Assembly (NCBI RefSeq): GCF_003149515.1
Contig: NZ_CP029145.1
Coordinates: 186,001 to 250,000 of the forward strand
Reading direction: 5' to 3'
Origin: Hymenobacter nivis
GTDB lineage: Bacteria > Bacteroidota > Bacteroidia > Cytophagales > Hymenobacteraceae
DNA length: 64,000 nt
Shown: piece by piece, positions 25,707-34,164 of the stretch
Numbering within the stretch: the stretch's first letter is position 1
Layout: each line of letters begins with the position of its first letter
Position numbers and translations under genes: made by a program
The notes under the pieces: model-generated
Database searches by the model: none
Told to the model about the DNA's origin: nothing
The model's input: only the letters and a program-made list of their open reading frames with translations

Positions 25707-26690
25707 TCAAAAAAACGAAGCCTTACTCATCAACCCCATCGTTTCCGGCAACCCAAATAGTAAATTCATATTCTGCACTGCCTGGCCCGATGCGCCTTTT
25801 ACCAGATTATCAATTACTGAGGTAATTAATAATTGCTTGCCCTGTTTCTGCACGTGCAGCAGGCATTTGTTGGTATTCACTACCTGCTTCAAATGAATTT
25901 CCTTGTCCGAAACCGTGGTGAACGGCGCGTCGGCGTAGAAATTCTGGTACAGCTCCCGCGCCTCGTCCTGCGTCAAATCCGAGGGCGTATAAACGCTGGC
26001 GAAAATGCCCCGCGCGAAATTGCCGCGGTAGGGGATGAAGTGAATTTCCGCCGCGATTTGCGGCTGCAGCTGCGCCAGACTCTCGCCGATTTCGCCGAGG
26101 TGCTGGTGCGTGAAGGGTTTGTAGATGGACACGTTGTTGGTGCGCCACGAGAAATGCACCGTTTTCGATAGACTCTGGCCTGCACCGGTCGAGCCGGTGA
26201 TGGCCGACACGTGGATGTCGTCGGTTAGGGCCCCGGCAGCGGCCAGCGGCAGCAGCGCCAGCTGAATGGCTGTGGCAAAACAGCCGGGATTGGCGATGCT
26301 GGTAGCGCCTTTGATTTTCGCTCGATTAACCTCCGGTAAGCCGTATACGAAGCGGCGGCCTGCCACGTCGCGGTCGGCAGCTAGGCGGAAATCGTTGCTT
26401 AAGTCGATGACGCGGGTGGTGGCGAGCAGTGGGTTTTTCTCCAAAAACGCCCGCGAGTTACCGTGGCCCAGGCAGAGGAATACCACGTCTTCCGCGCCCG
26501 ACAGTTCACTGGCAAATACCAAATCAGTATCGCCCAGCAAATCATCGTGCACTTGGGCCACGGGGGCCCCGGCGTTGGAGCTGCTGACTACGGCCGCAAT
26601 TTCTACGTTGGGATGCGGGAGCAGAATGCGTAGCAATTCGCCGGCTGTGTAGCCGGCCCCGCCCACGATGCCCGTCTTAAACATTGCCAT
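25707..26690 (-). CDS. argC: N-acetyl-gamma-glutamyl-phosphate reductase
   Basis: A 327-residue NADPH-dependent reductase acting after ArgB. The Rossmann motif is GIVGGAGYTAGELLRILL, the catalytic Cys is in SIANPGCFATAIQL, and TGSTGAGQSLSKTVHFSWR with the later PYRGNFARGIF are family-typical. The start codon lies 14 bases inside the 3' end of argG copy 2, so the two genes are coupled. The first 12 codons are also found as a stub behind argG copy 1. Confidence 0.95.
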   Translation of the reverse strand: MAMFKTGIVGGAGYTAGELLRILLPHPNVEIAAVVSSSNAGAPVAQVHDDLLGDTDLVFASELSGAEDVVFLCLGHGNSRAFLEKNPLLATTRVIDLSNDFRLAADRDVAGRRFVYGLPEVNRAKIKGATSIANPGCFATAIQLALLPLAAAGALTDDIHVSAITGSTGAGQSLSKTVHFSWRTNNVSIYKPFTHQHLGEIGESLAQLQPQIAAEIHFIPYRGNFARGIFASVYTPSDLTQDEARELYQNFYADAPFTTVSDKEIHLKQVVNTNKCLLHVQKQGKQLLITSVIDNLVKGASGQAVQNMNLLFGLPETMGLMSKASFF

Positions 26691-27870
26691 CCTGCAAGCT
26701 GGCGTGGATTTTCAGCTGGTTGCCGAAGATTTTGATGAAGCCCTGGGCGTCGCGGGCATCCCAGGCGTCGTTGGTTTCGCCGTAGGTGGCGGCCTTCGAC
26801 TGCATCAGGTCGTAGGGCGATACTACGCCCAGCAGGTCAAAGCGGTAGGGCTGCAAGCGCACCGACACCTTGCCCGATACGCGGGCCTGCGACGAGGCCA
26901 GGAAGGCCTCCATGTCGCGCATTACCGGGTCGAGGTACTGGGCCTCGTGCAGCAGCGTGCCGTACCAGTTGGCCAGGTTGTCTTTGTGCAGCAGCTGCCA
27001 GCGCGAGCAGGTGTGTTTTTCCAGCAAGTGGTGCGCCTTGATGAGCAGGAGCGCCGCCGGGGCCTCAAACCCCACGCGGCCCTTGATGCCCAGAATGGTG
27101 TCGCCCACGTGCGTGTCGCGGCCGATGGCGTAGCTGGCCCCCAGCGCGTTGAGGCGCTGAATAAGGGCTACGGGGTCCATCGTTTCGCCGTTTAGGGCCC
27201 TGGGCTCGCCCCGCTCGAAGGTAATTTCAATTTGCTGGGCTTCGGTGGCGGTGGGCTGCGAGGGGTAGGCGCTGTCGGGCAGGGGCAGGTGCGAGGTCAG
27301 GGTTTCGACGCCGCCCACGCTGGTGCCCCAAATGCCCACGTTGATGGAATACCTGGCCTTTTCCCAGCTCATTTCGAAGCCGTTCTCTTGCAAATATTTA
27401 ATTTCTGCCTGGCGCGAGAGTTTCTTGTCGCGGATGGGGGCAATGATTTCCGTGTCGGGGGCAATGACGGCGAAGGCCACGTCGAAGCGCACCTGGTCGT
27501 TGCCGGCGCCGGTGCTGCCGTGCACGATGTAGTCGGCCTTGTGCTGGCGGGCATACTCGGCAATGGCCAGCGACTGAAACATGCGCTCGGCACTGACGCT
27601 CAGCGGGTACGTATCGTTCTTCAGCACGTTGCCAAACAGCAGGTAGCGCAGGCAGTCGTGGTAGAACCGCTGCGTCACGTCAATCACTTCGTGCTGCACG
27701 GAGCCCAGCTCGTAGGCGCGCTGCTCGATGGCCGCCAGTTCAGCGGGTGAGAAACCGCCGGAGTTGACGATGACGGTGTGAACTTCCAAGCCGAGTTCGC
27801 GGGAGAGGTACACGGCGCAGTACGACGTGTCGAGGCCGCCGCTGTAGGCTAATATGGCTTTTTTCTTCAT
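26677..27870 (-). CDS. argG: Argininosuccinate synthase, operon copy
   Basis: A 397-residue argininosuccinate synthase with the ATP-binding loop AYSGGLDTSYC. It overlaps the upstream GNAT gene by four bases (ATGA) and the downstream argC by 14, the tight packing expected of an original operon member. It is near-identical to 20003-21196; the roughly ten nucleotide differences seen are mostly in the 5' half of the gene and mostly silent. It is therefore judged the parent copy. Confidence 0.97.
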   Translation of the reverse strand: MKKKAILAYSGGLDTSYCAVYLSRELGLEVHTVIVNSGGFSPAELAAIEQRAYELGSVQHEVIDVTQRFYHDCLRYLLFGNVLKNDTYPLSVSAERMFQSLAIAEYARQHKADYIVHGSTGAGNDQVRFDVAFAVIAPDTEIIAPIRDKKLSRQAEIKYLQENGFEMSWEKARYSINVGIWGTSVGGVETLTSHLPLPDSAYPSQPTATEAQQIEITFERGEPRALNGETMDPVALIQRLNALGASYAIGRDTHVGDTILGIKGRVGFEAPAALLLIKAHHLLEKHTCSRWQLLHKDNLANWYGTLLHEAQYLDPVMRDMEAFLASSQARVSGKVSVRLQPYRFDLLGVVSPYDLMQSKAATYGETNDAWDARDAQGFIKIFGNQLKIHASLQDGNV

Positions 27871-28478
27871 GATGCAGAATCGAATGCGGAGTCGGGAGAA
27901 GCGGGCTGCGGCGCGGTGGCGGCGTTAAAATCGGGTATTTGCACTTGCAAGATCTTGTCGGCCGCATCGTAGAGCATGCCCGTGCAGAGACACATCTTGC
28001 GGTCGTTGTCCATCAGGATGCCGTAGTTCTTGCAGCTTTTGCAGCCTTTCCAGAAATCCTCGCTGGCGGTCAGTTCGGAGAACGTTACCGGCTCGTATCC
28101 CAAATCGGTGTTAATCTTCATTACGGCCAGGCTGGTCGTAATGCCGAAAATTTTGGCCTGCGGGTATTTCGAGCGCGATAGATTGAACACGCCTTGCTTG
28201 ATGGCACGGCCCACGCCGTGCTTGCGGATTTCGGTGTTCACCACCAGGCCCGAGTTCACGACGAAGGTCTTGTCGTCAAACGTTTCGATGTAGCAAAAAC
28301 CGGCCAGCTTGCCGTCGACGAAAGCAATGATGCCGTCGCCGCTGGCCATTTTTTGGGCCACGTAAGCCGGCTCGCGCTTGGCAATGCCGGTGCCACGCTG
28401 TTTGGCTGACTCGATGTACCACCGGCACAGCTCGTCTGCGTAAAGGGCATCTGCTGCCGTTGCAACCCGAATATTCAT
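27867..28478 (-). CDS. GNAT-family acyltransferase of the arginine operon
   Basis: A 203-residue GNAT protein: an acetyl-CoA-binding core around VVNTEIRKHGVGRAIKQGV, then a Cys-rich patch (FWKGCKSCKNYGIL and CLCTGMLYD) that may bind a metal. A GNAT gene at the head of arginine operons is a known arrangement in Bacteroidota and it probably makes N-acylglutamate, the first intermediate, in place of ArgA or ArgJ. The ATG at 28478 begins the conserved MNIRVATAADAL; longer starts are not protein-like. Its stop overlaps the argG start. Confidence 0.8.
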   Translation of the reverse strand: MNIRVATAADALYADELCRWYIESAKQRGTGIAKREPAYVAQKMASGDGIIAFVDGKLAGFCYIETFDDKTFVVNSGLVVNTEIRKHGVGRAIKQGVFNLSRSKYPQAKIFGITTSLAVMKINTDLGYEPVTFSELTASEDFWKGCKSCKNYGILMDNDRKMCLCTGMLYDAADKILQVQIPDFNAATAPQPASPDSAFDSAS

Positions 28479-29020
28479 TTGTGAACTGAGGAAAAACTTA
28501 AGGAGAGATGCACGGCTTCCCTGGCAAGCGCAGGGGGCGCTTGGTGGGGTTGGGAAGGCCCAAAATCCATCGGTAAGCAACGCGGGGCCGGGCCCGGCGC
28601 AAGGGAGAGGTGGCCCCGGGGGCGCACCAAGCGGCTGTCGCAGCCGCTAGAGTCGTCGCTCCCACGAAGTCCGAATGCACACCATTGAGCCCATGGCCAG
28701 ACCGGCGACGGCAAACAACGTTTTGGTGTGGAAGGATGCAATCATGGCAGAAGTAGCGAATCGGCGGTTGAACGAGCTACGGAAGCGAAGCGTTCAATTC
28801 TGTGGCAAAAGTAAAACCCGCTACTTTTACCTGCAACCTTTCCGGGTAAGTTTTTCAAAAAGTTGATTTTAGCGGGCAAGAAATAGCTCAGCATTCGTCC
28901 GCGGGTATGGTACTGCTGGATAGCAGTAGGATTTCAAATTAATTAGGCTCGCTATCAAAGAAAACGCTGAATGCTTTGGTGCATCTCGGCGATTGGACCA
29001 AGTAACCAGGTGAAAGAGGG
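28479..29020. promoter_or_regulatory. Divergent promoter region of the two arginine arms
   Basis: The 542-base gap separates the minus-strand and plus-strand arginine genes. At 28834-28855 it carries CAACCTTTCCGGGTAAGTTTTT, similar to the perfect palindrome before argG copy 1; its right half TAAGTTTT resembles the TAnnTTTG element. A 32-codon minus-strand frame (28745 to 28647) begins with a signal-like segment (IASFHTKTLFAVAGLAMGS) but has no other support. The AT-rich stretch 28920-29020 precedes argB. Confidence 0.45.
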
Positions 29021-29800
29021 ATGAAAAAATTAAGAATAATTAAAATCGGCGGTGGCATAATCGACGACGAGCTGAGCTTGCACCAGTTTCTGCAATTATT
29101 TGCCCGAATCGATGGACTAAAAATACTGGTGCACGGCGGAGGTAAGGGGGCCAGTGAAATGCTGCGGTCTTTAGGCATCGCGCCGCAGCTAGTCAACGGC
29201 CGCCGCATCACCGACGCCGCCACCCTCGACGTGGTGACCATGTTTTACGCTGGCAAAACCAACAAAGCTATTGTCGCTGGCTTGCAGCAAAACCGCGTCA
29301 ATGCCCTGGGCCTCAGTGGAGCCGATGGCAACGTAATTCGGGCGGTGAAGCGGCCGGTGCGCGAAGTTGACTACGGCTTCGTGGGCGACCTTCGTCCCGC
29401 CAGCGTCGATGGGGCGCTGCTAGGGGCCCTGCTCGGGCTGGGCCTCACCCCGGTAATTTGCGCCATTACGCACGACGGCCACGGCCAATTATTAAATACG
29501 AACGCCGATACCATCGCCGCCACGGTAGCCGTGGCATTGAGTAGTCAGTTTACAGTCGAGCTGCATTACTGTTTTGAAAAGAACGGTGTACTGCTTGATG
29601 TAAACGACGATGATTCGGTTATTGCTAGAATTAATCTAACCAGTTACGTGGAGTTAAAAGAGGCCGGAATTATTACTGAGGGAATGATTCCGAAACTAGA
29701 TAATTCGTTCGACGCGCTGAGCCAAGGCGTTAACAAAGTAATTATTGGCCATGCGCTAAAAATTAATGAGCCACTCAAAACTGTGCTATGCCTGAATTAG
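29021..29800 (+). CDS. argB: Acetylglutamate kinase
   Basis: A 259-residue amino-acid kinase that phosphorylates N-acylglutamate. Visible motifs are the nucleotide-binding IIKIGGGIIDDE, the glycine-rich LVHGGGKGASEML, substrate-binding Arg in NGRRITDAATLDVV, and NTNADTIAATVAVAL. It lacks the long N-terminal helix of arginine-inhibited hexameric kinases, so feedback inhibition by arginine through that helix is not expected. The last 13 bases overlap argE, indicating coupled translation. A purine-rich GAAAGAGGG precedes the start. Confidence 0.94.
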   Translation: MKKLRIIKIGGGIIDDELSLHQFLQLFARIDGLKILVHGGGKGASEMLRSLGIAPQLVNGRRITDAATLDVVTMFYAGKTNKAIVAGLQQNRVNALGLSGADGNVIRAVKRPVREVDYGFVGDLRPASVDGALLGALLGLGLTPVICAITHDGHGQLLNTNADTIAATVAVALSSQFTVELHYCFEKNGVLLDVNDDDSVIARINLTSYVELKEAGIITEGMIPKLDNSFDALSQGVNKVIIGHALKINEPLKTVLCLN

Positions 29801-30852
29801 CTGCGCTTACGCAAGCGGCCGTGGCGCTGCTGGAGCAATTAATCGGTACCCCGTCGATTTCCCGGGAAGAAAACGGTACGGCAGATTTATTATTCGATTT
29901 TCTGGCCGCGCACGGGGCTCCGCCGCAGCGCCGGGGCAACAACGTGTGGGCCGTGGCCCCGGGCTACGCGCCCGACCGGCCCACGGTGATCCTTAGCTCG
30001 CACCACGACACTGTGAAACCTGGCGCAGCTTGGACGTATCCACCGTTTACTGCCACCTGGGAAGGCGATAAATTAATTGGCCTGGGCAGCAACGATGCGG
30101 GCGCATCAGCGGTAAGTTTATTAGCGACGTTTTTATATTTAAAAGACCGGCCGCGGGCTTACAATTTAATTTGCGCCATTACAGCCGAAGAGGAGATTTC
30201 GGGCGCTAATGGTATTGCCAAACTATTACCGGAGTTGGGGCCCATTGCCCTCGGAATCGTGGGCGAGCCCACGCAAATGCAGCTTGCAATTGCTGAAAAA
30301 GGCTTGCTGGTGCTCGACTGTTTGGCTCGTGGCAAAACCGGCCATGCGGCTCGCGATGAAGGCGAAAATGCCCTTTATAAAGCCCTGAACGATATTAACT
30401 GGCTGCGGAACAATCAACTGCCACGCGTGTCGCCCTTGCTGGGGCCCGTAAAGACCACGGCTACCCAAATTAGCGCTGGGTTGCAGCATAACGTGGTGCC
30501 CGACGAGTGCCGCTTCGTAGTGGACGTGCGTACTAACGAACTGTATTCTAACGCCGAAGTGGTGGAAATGCTGCAACAAAACCTGCAGTCAGAAATCACG
30601 CCCCGTTCGCTGCGCCTGAATTCGTCGCGCATTGCGGTCGACCACCCAATTGTACAGCGCGGCCAAGCCCTGGGCAAAGAAACGTACGGCTCGCCCACGC
30701 TTTCCGACCAGGCCCTGATGCCGTTTGCGACAGTAAAAATCGGCCCCGGCGATAGTGCGCGTTCGCACACGCCGGACGAATTTATTTTGCGCAGCGAAAT
30801 AATTAGCGGCGTGCGCGATTACGTGGCGCTGCTGACAGATTTAGTGATTTAA
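29788..30852 (+). CDS. argE: M20-family N-acylornithine/citrulline deacylase
   Basis: A 354-residue M20 metallopeptidase-fold deacylase that should remove the acyl group from acylcitrulline (or acylornithine). The metal-site motifs are SSHHDTVKP (first His and Asp), GLGSNDAGASAVSL (bridging Asp), and AEEEISGANG (catalytic Glu pair); a dimerisation domain occupies the middle. The order argB-argE-argH with tight spacing supports the role. Because the pathway carbamoylates acylornithine, the natural substrate is more likely acylcitrulline. Confidence 0.9.
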   Translation: MPELAALTQAAVALLEQLIGTPSISREENGTADLLFDFLAAHGAPPQRRGNNVWAVAPGYAPDRPTVILSSHHDTVKPGAAWTYPPFTATWEGDKLIGLGSNDAGASAVSLLATFLYLKDRPRAYNLICAITAEEEISGANGIAKLLPELGPIALGIVGEPTQMQLAIAEKGLLVLDCLARGKTGHAARDEGENALYKALNDINWLRNNQLPRVSPLLGPVKTTATQISAGLQHNVVPDECRFVVDVRTNELYSNAEVVEMLQQNLQSEITPRSLRLNSSRIAVDHPIVQRGQALGKETYGSPTLSDQALMPFATVKIGPGDSARSHTPDEFILRSEIISGVRDYVALLTDLVI

Positions 30853-30871
30853 TTAATTGTAAAAAGCAAGG

Positions 30872-32206
30872 ATGAAAATCTGGGAAAAAGGCTTTTCGGT
30901 TAACGAGAAAATCGAGAAATTTACCGTGGGCCGCGACCGGGAATTAGACCTGTATCTGGCGTATTACGACGTACTGGCTTCCCGGGCCCACGCGGACATG
31001 CTGGCCGATACCGGATTAATTACCCCCGCTGAGCAGCAGCAGTTGGCCCAGGGCCTCGACGAGCTGAAGCAGCAAATTGAGGCCGGTACGTTTGCGATTG
31101 AGCCCGAATTTGAGGATGTGCACTCTAAAATCGAGTCGTACCTGACCGAGAAGTTTGGCGACGCGGGTAAGAAAATCCATACCGCCCGTTCGCGCAACGA
31201 CCAGGTGCTGACAGCTATCCAGCTGTTTATTAAGGATTACACCAGGCAAGCGGCGGCTAAGCTCGTAGCCCTGGCCGAAGTGCTGCTGCAAAAAGCTGCC
31301 GCGCACCGCGAAGATTTGCTGCCCGGTTACACGCATTTCCAGGCGGCCATGCCGAGCAGCTTTGGGCTGTGGTTTGGGGCCTATGCTGAGCATTTGCTGC
31401 TCGACGTAGCACTGTTTGAGGCTGCCTACACGGTGGCCGATCAGAACCCCCTAGGCTCGGGCGCGGGTTTCGGCAGCAGCTTCCCCATCAATCGCGAGCA
31501 AACGACGGCTGCGCTGGGATTTAATAGCTTGGCTGTGAGCGCCGTGGGAGCCCAGATGCTGCGCGGCAAAACCGAGCGTACGGTGGCGTTCGCCATCGCT
31601 GGGGCCGCCGCCACGCTGGCCAAAATGGCCTACGACCTGGTGCTCTACAACGGTCAGGACATGGGGTTTGTGAAGCTGCCCAAGGAGTTCACGACGGGTT
31701 CCAGCATCATGCCGCACAAGAAAAACCCCGACGTGTTCGAGCTGGTGCGCGCCCACGCCAACCGCCTCCAGGCCTTGCCAACCGACCTGATTCTGGCTAC
31801 CAGCAACCTGCCTAGCGGCTACCACCGCGACTTTCAGATTCTCAAGGAAATTTTGTTTGGGCCCCTGCGCCAGTTCCTCGATTTGCTGGATATACTGCTT
31901 TTCGCCGTACCCGAAATCCAAGTGGTGCCCGGCATCATCGACCAGCCAAAATACGATCCGATTTTCTCGGTTGAAAACATCAACCAGCTCATCCAAAGCG
32001 GCGTACCGTTCCGCGAAGCGTACCACCAGGTAGGCCAAGCGGTGGAGGACGGCAGCTACCGGGCCCACCGGGAGTTCCGCACCACGCACCTGGGCAGCGT
32101 GCACAACCCCGGGCTGGCCGAAATCGCCGCTAAAATCCAGCAGTTGAAAGCGCACAGCCAAGTGCTGGGCGGGGCCTCGCCTAAGGCCCCGTTCCAGGGC
32201 CCCTAG
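30872..32206 (+). CDS. argH: Argininosuccinate lyase
   Basis: A 444-residue fumarase/aspartase-superfamily enzyme splitting argininosuccinate into arginine and fumarate. It has the family signature GSSIMPHKKNPDVFE near residue 275, and also HTARSRNDQVLT and GYTHFQAAMPSSFG with the catalytic His. It is the last gene of the plus-strand arm. Its stop overlaps the stop of the convergent MobA-like gene by four bases. Confidence 0.96.
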   Translation: MKIWEKGFSVNEKIEKFTVGRDRELDLYLAYYDVLASRAHADMLADTGLITPAEQQQLAQGLDELKQQIEAGTFAIEPEFEDVHSKIESYLTEKFGDAGKKIHTARSRNDQVLTAIQLFIKDYTRQAAAKLVALAEVLLQKAAAHREDLLPGYTHFQAAMPSSFGLWFGAYAEHLLLDVALFEAAYTVADQNPLGSGAGFGSSFPINREQTTAALGFNSLAVSAVGAQMLRGKTERTVAFAIAGAAATLAKMAYDLVLYNGQDMGFVKLPKEFTTGSSIMPHKKNPDVFELVRAHANRLQALPTDLILATSNLPSGYHRDFQILKEILFGPLRQFLDLLDILLFAVPEIQVVPGIIDQPKYDPIFSVENINQLIQSGVPFREAYHQVGQAVEDGSYRAHREFRTTHLGSVHNPGLAEIAAKIQQLKAHSQVLGGASPKAPFQGP

Positions 32207-32808
32207 CGATTCTGCAGGTCCTGATAAGCGGCGGGCGTGTCCACGTCGAACGCCGCATCGGGCATGGGCACCAGGGCCAGCGCGGGGCCGTAGCGGGCCA
32301 GCAGGGGCTTTGCGCCCTGCTCGGGGCGGAGGTTGTGCAAATCGGCTAATGCGCTACCGGTGAACAGGGCCGGGATGCCAAACGCATTGGCGTAGGCGGC
32401 TGCTACCGCTGGGGCCCCGGTGGCTTGCTGGTGCTGGGCCAGGGCGGCTAGCTGCGCGGCGGTTACCAGCGGCTGGTCGGAGCTAAGGACGAGCACCGCG
32501 GTGGCCGCGGGGCCTAGCGCGGCCAGGCCGGCCCGAATGGAGGCGCCCATGCCAGCGGCCCAGTTGGGGTTGTGCACGGTTTGGCAGGGCAGGTCGGCCA
32601 CGGCGTGGCGCAGTTCGGCGTCCAGGGCCCCCGTCACGACGACCACTGGGGCATAGCCGGCGGCCAGGGCCGTGCGCACGGCCCGGTGCAGTAGGGTTTC
32701 TCCTTGGTAAACAAGCAGTTGTTTGGAATGACCCAGGCGGCTGGAGTTGCCGGCCGCCAAAACCAGGGCGGCGGCCGACGGGGCAAGCGGCGGCGGTGAT
32801 GGGGGCAT
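32203..32808 (-). CDS. MobA/MocA-like nucleotidyltransferase
   Basis: A 201-residue NTP-transferase-like protein. The N-terminus LVLAAGNSSRLGHSKQLLVYQGETLL has the G-x-S-x-R-x-G-x-x-K signature (shown here as GNSSRLGHSKQL), and VLVLSSDQPLV carries the metal-binding Asp. It most resembles molybdenum cofactor cytidylyltransferases (MocA) that pair with XdhC to mature xanthine dehydrogenase-type enzymes. XdhC lies 1.4 kb upstream on the same strand, with an unrelated ene-reductase between. No molybdenum enzyme is in the window. Confidence 0.85.
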   Translation of the reverse strand: MPPSPPPLAPSAAALVLAAGNSSRLGHSKQLLVYQGETLLHRAVRTALAAGYAPVVVVTGALDAELRHAVADLPCQTVHNPNWAAGMGASIRAGLAALGPAATAVLVLSSDQPLVTAAQLAALAQHQQATGAPAVAAAYANAFGIPALFTGSALADLHNLRPEQGAKPLLARYGPALALVPMPDAAFDVDTPAAYQDLQNR

Positions 32809-32826
32809 ATTTTTGAAAATTAACGC

Positions 32827-32891
32827 AAAAAAGGCCGGTGGCTAGGCGGTTGCGCATTGCCAAGCAACGCACGACTACCCAGCCACCGGCC
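32827..32891 (-). terminator. Rho-independent terminator of the ene-reductase gene
   Basis: On the minus strand GGCCGGTGGCT pairs with AGCCACCGGCC, with a smaller nested hairpin between the arms, followed by TTTTTT. It lies 20 bases after the ene-reductase stop. Confidence 0.75.
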
Positions 32892-32910
32892 CGAAATTAG
32901 CCGCTGCCAA

Positions 32911-34008
32911 TTAGGCGTTCAGTTTGGGGTAATCGGTGTAGCCTTTCGCGCCAGGCACGTAGTACGTGTCTTTGTCGCTGGGGGCCAAAGGGGCGTTTTG
33001 GGCGAAGCGCTCCACCAAATCGGGGTTGGAGATGAAGAGCGTGCCGAAGGCCACGAGGTCGGCGTCGCCGTCGGCAATGACCTGGTTGCCCTTCTCCTGC
33101 GTCATGCCGGCGTTGATGATGAGCGTGCCTTGGTACAGGGGCCGGTAGTGCTTGGCGATGTGCGGCTCGGCGAACGGGATTTTGCTCACGTCGGTGAACG
33201 GCTCGCAAAGGTGCAGGTACGCCAAGTTGTAGTCGTTGAGGCGCTTGACGATGTAGTCGAAGGTGGGGATGGTTTCCTTGTCCATCTTCGTGCCGAAGGG
33301 GCCTTCGAGCGAGGGGTTGAGGCGCACGCCCACTTTGCCCAGGTCCACGCCGGCTGCTTTGATGGCGTCGAGCACGTCGAACAAAATGCGGGCGCGGTTC
33401 TCATTCGAGCCGCCGTATTCGTCGGTGCGGTGGTTGCTGGTGCCGTTAAAAAACTGCTGGAACAGGTAGCCGTTAGCGGCATGCACTTCCATGCCGTCGA
33501 AGCCAGCGGCCAGCGCGTTTTGGGCGGCGGTGGCAAAGTCGGCCACCGTGTACTTAATCTCGGCCAGGGTCATGGCCCGGGGGGTCACCGTATCCTTAAA
33601 GCCGGTGGGCGTGTACACTTTTTCGTGGGGGTTGAGGGCCGAGGGGGCCAGGGGCAGGGCCCCGTCCAGCAGGTCGGGGTGCGACATGCGGCCCACGTGC
33701 CACAACTGCACGAATATTTGACCGCCCAGCTGGTGCTGGCCACGGGTGACTTTCTGCCAGCCCGCCACCTGCTCGGGGGTGTAGATGCCAGGCACGTTGA
33801 TGTAGCCCGCTGCCTCGCGGTTCACGTAGGTACCCTCCGTCACGATGAGGCCCGCCGAGGCACGCTGGTCGTAGTAGGTCACCATCAGGTCGTTGGGTAC
33901 GGCGCCGGGGTTGTCGGCGCGGCTGCGCGTCATGGGAGCCATGACGACGCGGTTTCTCAAGTTCAGCTTATCGGAATGAAAAGGGGTCAGAAGCGGTTGC
34001 TCAGCCAT
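32911..34008 (-). CDS. Old Yellow Enzyme-family ene-reductase
   Basis: A 365-residue FMN-dependent alkene reductase of the NemA/OYE class. Motifs are NRVVMAPMTRSRAD near the N-terminus, LWHVGRMSHP for FMN and substrate binding, GFDGMEVHAANGYLFQQFFN, and HRTDEYGGSNENRARILFDV, which are diagnostic. It reduces activated double bonds in enones, nitroalkenes or nitrate esters; the natural substrate is unknown. ATG 34008 gives MAEQPLLTPF; the frame also has a TTG five codons earlier. A palindrome (34034-34054) lies directly before the promoter-like element. Confidence 0.93.
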   Translation of the reverse strand: MAEQPLLTPFHSDKLNLRNRVVMAPMTRSRADNPGAVPNDLMVTYYDQRASAGLIVTEGTYVNREAAGYINVPGIYTPEQVAGWQKVTRGQHQLGGQIFVQLWHVGRMSHPDLLDGALPLAPSALNPHEKVYTPTGFKDTVTPRAMTLAEIKYTVADFATAAQNALAAGFDGMEVHAANGYLFQQFFNGTSNHRTDEYGGSNENRARILFDVLDAIKAAGVDLGKVGVRLNPSLEGPFGTKMDKETIPTFDYIVKRLNDYNLAYLHLCEPFTDVSKIPFAEPHIAKHYRPLYQGTLIINAGMTQEKGNQVIADGDADLVAFGTLFISNPDLVERFAQNAPLAPSDKDTYYVPGAKGYTDYPKLNA

Positions 34009-34033
34009 AGTTATGTTTTGCAAATTGATTGGA

Positions 34034-34054
34034 ACGCTTTCAATTGGAAAGCGT
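34034..34054. promoter_or_regulatory. Inverted repeat upstream of the ene-reductase (candidate operator)
   Basis: ACGCTTTC and GAAAGCGT flank a five-base centre. The promoter-like element TCAATTTG (minus strand, 34028-34021; one mismatch to TAnnTTTG) follows at once, so a bound regulator would block the promoter. Ene-reductases of this class are often controlled by TetR or MarR repressors; none is encoded next to it. Confidence 0.45.
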
Positions 34055-34164
34055 CCGATAAGCCCGGGGCCCCGCTCTTTGTTTCCACGCCGGCCGCCGC
34101 CGCCGGGGCCCTGGCCCTGCCAGGGGCCCCAGCCCGACGTGCTCCGTGGCTGGTATAGAATGCC

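Noticed and set aside
20003..27870. Two argG copies as a composite transposon
   Set aside because: The repeats are in direct orientation but contain only argG and an argC stub, with no transposase, so simple duplication or gene conversion explains them better.
28475..28741. Minus-strand frame of 88 codons upstream of the GNAT gene
   Set aside because: Pro/Trp-rich translation without a signal or family; considered part of the promoter region.
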